The translations under genes and the position numbers were made by a program. Below are positions 6,833-12,127 of a DNA stretch of 12,127 nucleotides, in pieces; positions within the stretch are counted from its first letter, which is position 1; every line of letters begins with the position of its first letter. The notes beneath the pieces are model-generated. The model saw nothing but the letters and a program-made list of their open reading frames with translations, was not told where the DNA came from and did no database searches. The DNA is from Paraglomus occultum (lineage: Eukaryota > Glomeromycota > Glomeromycetes > Paraglomerales > Paraglomeraceae), in NCBI GenBank assembly GCA_910592205.1, contig CAJVPJ010001119.1:1-12127 (forward strand), given 5' to 3'.

Positions 6833-7737
6833 ATGGATAAAGCCTTAACCACTGAATATTTGAACTGGCATGCTAAATTGGTTGATTCACCGAGTCATTT
6901 GACAGATAAAATTCGTTTGAGTTTATATATAGCGTATACGGAAGAGACTGGGCTTGATCCCTGGTTAAACTCTGAAACTTCTAGGTCTTCCCAAGTCGAA
7001 AATAGCAATAATTGTCAAAGGCAGTCACACAGTAGCTATATCTCACAGAACAGTATCATCAAGATTTCTAAGTTTCCGGAAGAGAAAGATGTGATTATTG
7101 AAGCAGTACAGAAACGATTCCCTTCTTGAGATATACTAAATCGAATGCATGGTACCGAGATGTTTTTAAATATACCAATTCAGAAGCTAAATGCCCAGTA
7201 TGCAAAGAGGTACATACACGTTTAGGTATATGGGGTGATTGGAGCTGTCTCGGTAAAGATGATCATTATTTTCTTAATTGCCCTTTTCGTATCGATCAAA
7301 AGAAAGTTATTATTGCTGTACAGAGTTTACCGGAAACTCAGGGAAGGGTACCAAACAAAATCAGCAACTCATCAATTCATCCAAACAAAACCCGCCTTTA
7401 TCAGCCAGAGGCAGGCTTACGCCAATATGCCATCGAACATGGAATGGATCCCGAGAAATTTTCGGTCATTACTGAGGCTGAGAAAAATCAATGGGTCATG
7501 GGGTGTTTTCCTGCTAACTTGGAAAGAGATATACGCCTTTATCGCGGAGGAATAAAAAGGAATGAAGATACTAGAAAATATCATAAATTTTTAACAGATC
7601 GGGATAGGCTAATCGGAGAAGAGTTATTACGTCGCAGTATATTAAAGAGTGGTTTAAGTACTACATGGCTAGACGATCTGATGAAAGAATGGGAAGAAAT
7701 CCATACTCAATTCATACAAATTTTTAGCCAGACATAG
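6833..7737 (+). pseudogene. CPVC-module gene broken by a one-base frameshift
   Basis: Two overlapping frames make one recognisable protein. Frame one (6833-7129, 98 aa) starts at a good ATG (AACATGG) with ALTTEYLNWHAKLVDSPS, and ends PEEKDVIIEAVQKRFPS then TGA. Frame two (7126-7737) continues LRYTKSNAWYRDVFKYT and has no ATG of its own near its start. One extra T in TCTTGA (7124-7129) would restore a protein of about 302 aa; I recall a similar continuous junction in Rhizophagus relatives. The second part holds CPVCKEVH, then WSC, then HYFLNC, a plausible zinc module related to the one ending the upstream gene. It then has RQYAIEHGMDPEKFSVITEAEK and a helical, Arg-rich end. No GT-AG intron repairs the break, and no classic slippery heptamer is present. 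A recent mutation or a sequencing error are the simplest readings. Function unknown. Confidence 0.75.
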
Positions 7738-7998
7738 CGAGATCCAGAGGTCTCTTGGATGATTTAATACAGTAGGCAATTACGTATGTTACATGAACTT
7801 CTATACCGATCCCGATTGGTTAATAATTTTCCGACCGTCAACGATTTTTTAATTATTTTGATTGGGTTGATCATACCGGGAAATACTTCTATCCGGATCT
7901 CTGATTCGCGGATTTAAAACATATGACAACGCTCCATCGTAACGTGATATATCGAAATAAATTAAATATATTTTTATTGCGTATCATAGTAACAAAAA

Positions 7999-8382
7999 AT
8001 GCCTTACGAATTATGTGATAAATTATCCAAATATATAGGCTTTGAGCCTGAAGAGATCCGTCTCCCAATTACGGATGAAGATAAACAGCTTTTTCGGGAA
8101 TTAATAGCAGATCAGGAGGAGATGGTCGATATTGTAATGGATGAGTATCGATTTTTACTTCATCGTAGACATAACTATAAGGGTGGGAAATTAATTCATA
8201 TACTATGGTTATCAAAGTGTACTGAAAAAGATGCTGAGAAAGTATTGATAGAGGTACCTCCATCGAAAATATTATCAGGAAAAATTCTAACTCATATCAA
8301 AAAAAGATTCAAAGACCTCCCACTTGCGTCGATATTAATGGTCGGAGATGGACAGATCCAATACTTTGATATGAATAATTGA
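7999..8382 (+). CDS. Small hypothetical protein (127 aa)
   Basis: I do not recognise a family. The protein is mixed alpha/beta in look, with a charged first half (ITDEDKQLFRELIADQEEMVDIVMDEYRFLLHRRH) and a second half with a hydrophobic strand (LIHILWLS), KILTHIKKRFKDLP and a closing SILMVGDGQIQYFD. There is no signal peptide, membrane segment or low-complexity stretch, unlike its neighbours. The ATG at 7999 follows AACAAAAA (A at -3), with AT-rich TATA-like sequence about 35 nt upstream. It is the first ATG of the frame and there is no sign of introns. It is probably a real single-exon gene because composition is protein-like throughout, but length and lack of homology leave doubt. Confidence 0.6.
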   Translation: MPYELCDKLSKYIGFEPEEIRLPITDEDKQLFRELIADQEEMVDIVMDEYRFLLHRRHNYKGGKLIHILWLSKCTEKDAEKVLIEVPPSKILSGKILTHIKKRFKDLPLASILMVGDGQIQYFDMNN

Positions 8383-8588
8383 CACAATAGGGGGCTAAAT
8401 AACCTTCTATATGCCTTCCACACATGACATCGCTCCCCTGAGGCCTATTATAACGCGATGTGATTTACGTTCAGATGTATTAACATCAGACGCTAAGCTC
8501 TGCTATAAAGCTCGATAATTAACTTTACCTTTCACTTTACGCTTTAAAATGGGGCGTTTCCTTATTGCAGAACAATGGCTCTTCGAGC
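8383..8588. other. Short gene-free spacer with small inverted repeats
   Basis: Between a plus-strand gene end and a minus-strand gene end. It contains ACATCGC (8428-8434) with GCGATGT (8455-8461), and the near-palindrome GATGTATTAACATC (8475-8488). Either could help 3' end formation of the convergent transcripts. No gene is seen. Confidence 0.4.
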
Positions 8589-9509
8589 TTACCGCTTCAG
8601 TCCTACTGCCGAAACTCTCTTTATATGCTTTAGCTCCTTTTCGATTTTAATAAGCCTTTCAAGAATTTGATCTTCGATGAGTGCCTCACATATATTATCT
8701 ATACTATTTTCTAAGGAATAGACTTTTTTCCAAATATTATTGAGAAGTGTTTTGATCGAAAGCTTTCCACCTCCATGGCCTAAATCTATTGCAGAGTAGG
8801 CCGTTAGGCGATTCTTTGAATTATGGCTCTTTGAGCCTACTTTAGGATATCTCTTAATCTTACTGGCTCCGCTATTTTTGGAAACATCATCATTTAATCT
8901 TCTGGATGGTGGAGGTGTAAGAGGTATGTTGCTAAATATTCCGTGATGTCTCTTTTGGTGCTTATTATCTTTGGCATTTGAAAGAAGTTTCTTGGTTATA
9001 TTCATAACCTCCTCTTGAGTTAGACCAGATTTAGATTCCGTTGATTTAGATAAGTTATTTTTACTAGAGCTGGCTTTGTTAAAATCTTTTTCGATCGGGA
9101 TACTCATACCATCTATTTCAATTTTAGTATAAAAATCATTGATTTTAGAAGAAAACCCGAAACCTATTTTTACTTTATGCATCCATAACCAATCTTGTCC
9201 CAATACTAGATCGAACGATGGGTTTTTGCGAATTTGAAAGTCTATTACTTCAGTACCATCTAAGCTTCGCCACTTTCCTTTATAGCGAAACTGCAAATCT
9301 AAACATTTTATTTCACCTATTACATCTCCATAGAGATTCTCAACAGGAATACCTATTACACCCCCATAGAGATTCTCAGCAGGATCACGTATTCCATAAT
9401 CTTCTTCAAGCTTATCGAACAAGCTCTTGCTAATGGTATTAAACTTCGACGATGTATCGATTAATGCTTTTACTGGGATTTTTCCTTCTACAAGAATATC
9501 AACGAACAT
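8589..9509 (-). CDS. Solo retropepsin-like aspartic protease-domain protein
   Basis: The N-terminal half (about 1-140) resembles retroviral-type aspartic proteases: hydrophobic PVKALIDTSS (catalytic-loop candidate D18-T19-S20, where DTG is usual), ISKSLFDKLEEDYG, and then FDLVLGQDWLWMH, which matches the conserved hydrophobic-hydrophobic-G helix entry of retropepsins. A 12-residue tandem duplication (43-54 and 55-66, PxENLYGxVIGx) sits between these, probably in a surface loop. The rest (140-306) is Ser/Lys-rich, then helical with likely coiled coil at 265-298. There is no reverse transcriptase, integrase or LTR within the window, so it is either a retroelement remnant that kept its frame or a domesticated protease. 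The first ATG gives 306 aa. It is divergent from the gene at 9682 with 172 bp between the starts. Activity cannot be judged. Confidence 0.75.
   Translation of the reverse strand: MFVDILVEGKIPVKALIDTSSKFNTISKSLFDKLEEDYGIRDPAENLYGGVIGIPVENLYGDVIGEIKCLDLQFRYKGKWRSLDGTEVIDFQIRKNPSFDLVLGQDWLWMHKVKIGFGFSSKINDFYTKIEIDGMSIPIEKDFNKASSSKNNLSKSTESKSGLTQEEVMNITKKLLSNAKDNKHQKRHHGIFSNIPLTPPPSRRLNDDVSKNSGASKIKRYPKVGSKSHNSKNRLTAYSAIDLGHGGGKLSIKTLLNNIWKKVYSLENSIDNICEALIEDQILERLIKIEKELKHIKRVSAVGLKR
9317..9388 (-). repeat. 36-bp tandem duplication inside the retropepsin-like gene
   Basis: Bases 9317-9352 and 9353-9388 are imperfect copies with period 36, both containing CCATAGAGATTCTCA. They encode the two 12-residue units PAENLYGGVIGI and PVENLYGDVIGE. 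The frame is kept. Confidence 0.85.
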
Positions 9510-9520
9510 TGGTAAAATAA

Positions 9521-9553
9521 TTATATTATATATATTATAACCGAAAAAAAATA
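9521..9553 (-). promoter_or_regulatory. Promoter block of the retropepsin-like gene (T-run, CG, TATA)
   Basis: Read on the minus strand, TATTTTTTTTCGG is followed by TTATAATATATATAATATAA and then the ATG. The C of the plus-strand CGAAAAAAA lies exactly 33 nt from the A of the ATG. The same block with the same spacing precedes the F-box gene. Confidence 0.55.
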
Positions 9554-9649
9554 ACTCAGTAAATAATTACCCATTCTCCGCTACTACATTGAATTTGCTA
9601 TATTCACCTAAATTATAAATTTATGCGTTATTTTCTGCATTAAATATAT

Positions 9650-9661
9650 TTGACTAGTCAA
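9650..9661. promoter_or_regulatory. 12-bp perfect palindrome upstream of the three-repeat gene
   Basis: TTGACTAGTCAA is its own reverse complement and lies 20 bp before the ATG at 9682, in an otherwise AT-only region shared by two divergent genes. It could be a site for a dimeric regulator. No function is shown. Confidence 0.4.
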
Positions 9662-9681
9662 GATATTTTATTATAGCAAAT

Positions 9682-10374
9682 ATGGTAAGTAGTACTAATA
9701 ATAAATCCAACCAAAGCGAAAAATTTGCTCCTTTATATGAAGTTCTTTTATATAAGAAGAAGGATATAATAGCAATTCAAGAAAAACTTGGTATTAATAG
9801 TAATATAAATCAAACGACAGTGTCGAAGAGCAAGAAAGCGAAAAAACTTGCTGATTCATATGAATTGTTATTAGAATTGGTGAGGGATTTAATACCTATA
9901 CAGGAAAATCTCGACATTGATGGCAACCCCATTCTGGCAGTGGAATATAATAATGTAGCAAATCAAAACAATAGAGGTTCTTCCGATTTATCACTTTCGA
10001 AGTTATTTAATTTACTTTTATACTTGGAAGAGGATATAAACACAATTCAGGAAGAACTTGGTATTGTCGGTTATACTAATCAAGAAATGGCAGAAGAAGC
10101 CGATAAAAATGCGAGAGTATATCTTCGAAAGTTTGAGGAATTTCACGGTCCCTTAGAAGATGTTTCAAGTGTACTAATAAAGAAATTCATTGATAGGGGG
10201 GTAAAGAAATTTTGGTTTACTGGTGAGGGACTACCATTATTTCCAAATGTATCTCCTCAGCAATTACATGAAGTTTTCGTCAAAAAATCAGCTAACATCG
10301 GTCAGTGTCCATGTCTAAAATCAAAAGTAAAACAAGGAAAATTATCACAGATATATATACATCACAGCAAATAA
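9682..10374 (+). CDS. Hypothetical protein with three 24-residue helical repeats
   Basis: No family recognised (230 aa). Three ungapped 24-residue repeats lie at 15-38, 56-79 and 105-128. Each has a Leu-rich first helix (YEVLLY, YELLLE, FNLLLY), an acidic or basic turn and the ending IQExLxI (IQEKLGI, IQENLDI, IQEELGI). The spacers differ in length (17 and 25 residues), so this is an old internal duplication rather than a DNA-level tandem array. The remainder has a charged helix (EEADKNARVYLRKFEEF), KKFIDRGVKKFWFTGEGLPLFP and a short CPC near the end. The start ATG has A at -3 and G at +4 and is the first in frame. It runs convergently into the F-box gene, with 43 bp between the stops. Role unknown; the repeats suggest a protein-binding helical scaffold. 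Confidence 0.68.
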   Translation: MVSSTNNKSNQSEKFAPLYEVLLYKKKDIIAIQEKLGINSNINQTTVSKSKKAKKLADSYELLLELVRDLIPIQENLDIDGNPILAVEYNNVANQNNRGSSDLSLSKLFNLLLYLEEDINTIQEELGIVGYTNQEMAEEADKNARVYLRKFEEFHGPLEDVSSVLIKKFIDRGVKKFWFTGEGLPLFPNVSPQQLHEVFVKKSANIGQCPCLKSKVKQGKLSQIYIHHSK

Positions 10375-10417
10375 TAATTCTTTGTCTGAAATTAGCCGAA
10401 GGTTGACGAATGCCTAA

Positions 10418-11530
10418 TTATCCATTAATAGAATCATGAGTATAGCTCTGATGTAGGACTTCTGCTATAAGTTCATTTATCTGTTCTGTTCTTAATTGAG
10501 GTAAAATGACGTGTGCCAAATTAGCAATATGATAATTATTAAATCGATCGATACCTTTTACTTTAATATTCGGGTTAAGCATTTTTACAGCATTTTCGCT
10601 AATACCCTCACATAACTGTATATTAAGAAATTTTAGATTGAAACACAAACTTGCAATATTTTCTATAGCTAAATCAGAAATATCACAACCACAAATATCG
10701 AAATGTTCAAGCTTTTGGCAATAATGTGCAATATCACAAATAGGTACGTCAGTAATATTTTCACATCCGCTAAGATTAAGATATTCCAAATTCGGACATA
10801 ATTGCGCTATTTTACCAATTACACCGTTGGTAATACTGTAACAGCATGCCAAATCAAGATAGCGAATATTAGGGGATAAATATGCGATTGATTCATTAAT
10901 ATATTTCAATCCAGCAATATACAGAAATTCTAATCTATAACACGATTTCGCAATCGCATGAATAGATTTATCAGTAATACGTTTGCAGAACGAAATATTT
11001 AGATACTTCATATTACAACATGATCGTGCAATCTCAGAAATGGAGAAATCAGTTATTTCCTTATTATTACGAATATTGAGGTGTTTTAAGTTGGGATATG
11101 AATGCGCTATTCCAATAAGGGCTGTATCGTTGAACCCTTTACTAAAATTGAGATCTAGATGAACTATATTGGGACACACTTGTATAATTTTTCTGATTTT
11201 TCTATTTGAGAGATTGTGATATTTTGCAATTTCAAGATACTTTAGATTTGAGCCATAGAAAGGCATAGATTCTTCACGTATTGCTTTTATAAACCTTTTT
11301 AGCCGTTTATGGTTATAATTCAGATAAGTAAAATGACGACTTTTTTCTCCATTCAATACAACCTTACTCCATATAATTGGAGCGGAACAATGGTACCAAA
11401 GCCTATTAACGAAGAGAGTTGGGTAAAGCGATTTATCTTTTGCTAGATATGAAAAAATGATTTCAAGTAATTCGGGTAAATCAAAAATATTTAGACCCTT
11501 TGGGTCATTGCTCCGTAATAGTTGCGCCAT
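10418..11530 (-). CDS. F-box / leucine-rich repeat protein
   Basis: A candidate substrate receptor of an SCF (Skp1-cullin-F-box) ubiquitin ligase. Residues 16-59 match an F-box (FDLPELLEIIFSYLAKD, then LFVNRLWYHCSAPIIWSKVVL), the part that would bind Skp1. Residues 95-325 hold about nine cysteine-containing LRRs of the AMN1/FBXL type, about 26 residues each, with units such as NMKYLNISFCKRITDKSIHAIAKSC's core LNISFCKRITD and LEYLNLSGCENITD; one repeat (about 200-218) is shortened. The C-terminal tail (330-370) is helical. The length of 370 aa suits a compact fungal F-box/LRR protein. The first ATG is followed directly by the short leader typical of this family. F-box genes are strongly expanded in Rhizophagus. 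The substrate is unknown. Its promoter block resembles that of the retropepsin-like gene. Confidence 0.93.
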   Translation of the reverse strand: MAQLLRSNDPKGLNIFDLPELLEIIFSYLAKDKSLYPTLFVNRLWYHCSAPIIWSKVVLNGEKSRHFTYLNYNHKRLKRFIKAIREESMPFYGSNLKYLEIAKYHNLSNRKIRKIIQVCPNIVHLDLNFSKGFNDTALIGIAHSYPNLKHLNIRNNKEITDFSISEIARSCCNMKYLNISFCKRITDKSIHAIAKSCYRLEFLYIAGLKYINESIAYLSPNIRYLDLACCYSITNGVIGKIAQLCPNLEYLNLSGCENITDVPICDIAHYCQKLEHFDICGCDISDLAIENIASLCFNLKFLNIQLCEGISENAVKMLNPNIKVKGIDRFNNYHIANLAHVILPQLRTEQINELIAEVLHQSYTHDSING

Positions 11531-11540
11531 TCTTAAGAAT

Positions 11541-11573
11541 ATATATATTATATATCTTTAATCGAAAAAAATA
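11541..11573 (-). promoter_or_regulatory. Promoter block of the F-box gene (T-run, CG, TATA)
   Basis: Read on the minus strand, TATTTTTTTCGATTAAAGA is followed by TATATAATATATATA and then the ATG. The C of the plus-strand CGAAAAAAA (11563) is 33 nt from the A of the ATG (11530), the same offset as in the retropepsin-like gene. Confidence 0.55.
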
Positions 11574-11666
11574 GATACAAAATATCCTGCTCTGCAGACT
11601 AATGTTTGGATAATTAATTTAAGTATATTTTTAAATTAGTATTAATAAAATAATTTAACATTTACA

Positions 11667-11975
11667 ATGACTGAAGCTGATAAAACCGTATCCCATATTA
11701 CTAAACAGGTATCGGGTAAAAAAATCTGGATCTCTCTTCACCGATTACTGGAGATAGTGAAACCCGAGATTCGGCAAGAGATTATAAACGTGATAGTAAA
11801 CCAAGATATTTCTCGAAGAAATCGTACACCATGCAAGGCTAAAAGAAAAAATTTAATTTTTAACGATACCGCATCTGAGTCCTCGTCTTCATCTGAATCT
11901 GGGTCTGATTCTGAATCATCTAATGATGACGAAGATTTTACTGTGAGTGTAATGAAAGTGAAGAAGCGTAATTAA
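11667..11975 (+). CDS. Small protein with basic centre and Ser/Asp-rich acidic tail
   Basis: 102 aa, no family recognised. Residues 8-47 look like two helices (VSHITKQVSGKKIWISLHRL and PEIRQEIINVIVNQ), followed by a basic stretch RRNRTPCKAKRKN (50-62) that could be a nuclear signal, then a Ser/Glu/Asp-rich run (70-90) with many SxxE/D sites that casein kinase 2 might phosphorylate, and a basic end (KVKKRN). The first ATG has A at -3 (ACAATG). The frame is short but composition changes in an ordered, protein-like way. It lies head-to-head with the F-box gene, 136 bp between starts, and overlaps tail-to-tail with the ORF entering from the right edge. Confidence 0.6.
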   Translation: MTEADKTVSHITKQVSGKKIWISLHRLLEIVKPEIRQEIINVIVNQDISRRNRTPCKAKRKNLIFNDTASESSSSSESGSDSESSNDDEDFTVSVMKVKKRN

Positions 11976-12127
11976 TTACCATCATCATAAAGTTGGAATG
12001 GTTTCGCTTGGTCTGGGGACTGACCTTTTTTTCTGTAATTGACTACAACATAATTTTGCACAGGAGAAGTATGGTTATCTGGGCTGTGACGTAGACATTC
12101 TCCAGCTATTGTCATAATACGTCCTGG
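11972..12127 (-). CDS. C-terminal fragment of a protein entering from the right edge
   Basis: The minus-strand frame is open from the window edge for 51 codons and ends in TAA at 11974-11972. The peptide contains PGRIMTIAGECLRHSPDNH, TSPVQNYVVVNYRKK and DQAKPFQLYDDGN. It looks like real coding: mixed residues, no low complexity and a less AT-rich base composition than the flanks. The stop overlaps the stop of the small gene at 11667-11975 by three bases. I have a vague memory of similar segments in repeated Rhizophagus proteins, possibly mobile-element-borne, but cannot assign a family. The start lies outside the window. Confidence 0.55.
   Translation of the reverse strand, partial: PGRIMTIAGECLRHSPDNHTSPVQNYVVVNYRKKGQSPDQAKPFQLYDDGN

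Noticed and set aside
7118-7130. Programmed -1 frameshift at the broken gene
   Set aside because: No X-XXY-YYZ slippery heptamer and no obvious downstream pseudoknot; one missing base is simpler.
7235-7555. Alternative plus-strand frames inside the frameshifted gene
   Set aside because: Out-of-frame readings of the CPVC-module coding sequence.
9218-9433. Plus-strand frame with a repeated LHRDSQQ peptide
   Set aside because: Shadow of the 36-bp duplication in the minus-strand retropepsin-like gene.
1-12127. tRNA, rRNA, CRISPR array or autonomous transposase
   Set aside because: No cloverleaf with A/B boxes, rRNA-like stretch, spacer-repeat array or transposase motif was recognised on either strand by eye.

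Overview
The window looks like nuclear DNA of an arbuscular mycorrhizal fungus (Glomeromycotina, most like Rhizophagus). It is AT-rich, has short 60-67 nt GT-AG introns, TATA-like boxes close to start codons and occasional AATAAA signals, and every gene is monocistronic. Several products belong to protein families I recall from Rhizophagus but cannot name by domain: a coiled-coil/helical/CPxC family, a trihelix-like family and a four-exon family with a PD-(D/E)XK-like core. An F-box/LRR gene fits the large F-box expansions of these fungi. The assignment rests on recalled family resemblance and could not be checked by a search.

Layout, left to right. (1) Bases 2-1450: a 5'-incomplete member of the coiled-coil/helical family, abutting a small hairpin-forming repeat at the left edge. 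(2) Bases 1451-2011: gene-free, with a 15-bp repeat and two 44-bp arrays of an 11-bp unit, followed by a two-exon trihelix/Myb-like DNA-binding gene (2012-2807). (3) Bases 3013-4317: a four-exon gene whose spliced product carries a candidate PEF...EDK...QxxxE nuclease-like core between a Lys-rich N-terminus and a poly-Glu tail. (4) Bases 4318-5147: gene-free, holding a complete 162-bp MITE (4691-4852) with 8-bp target-site duplications. (5) Bases 5148-6683: a full-length paralogue of the first gene, ending in a CPxC zinc-type module and containing two in-frame copies of a palindromic cassette. (6) Bases 6833-7737: a gene with a related CPVC module, broken by one missing base. (7) Bases 7999-8382: a small orphan gene. 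(8) Bases 8589-9509 (minus): a solo retropepsin-like protein, divergent from (9) bases 9682-10374 (plus), a protein with three 24-residue repeats. (10) Bases 10418-11530 (minus): the F-box/LRR gene. (11) Bases 11667-11975 (plus): a small acidic-tailed protein. (12) Right edge, minus strand: the C-terminal end of a further ORF.

There is no operon or obvious single pathway. The window reads as an accessory, repeat-rich region of lineage-expanded families. The strongest leads are: the helically spaced GGTTAA-type arrays in front of a gene whose domain family binds GT elements; the complete MITE; the palindromic coding cassette; the shared promoter block at -33 of the retropepsin and F-box genes; and the nuclease-like core whose E-D-K motif is split by an intron.
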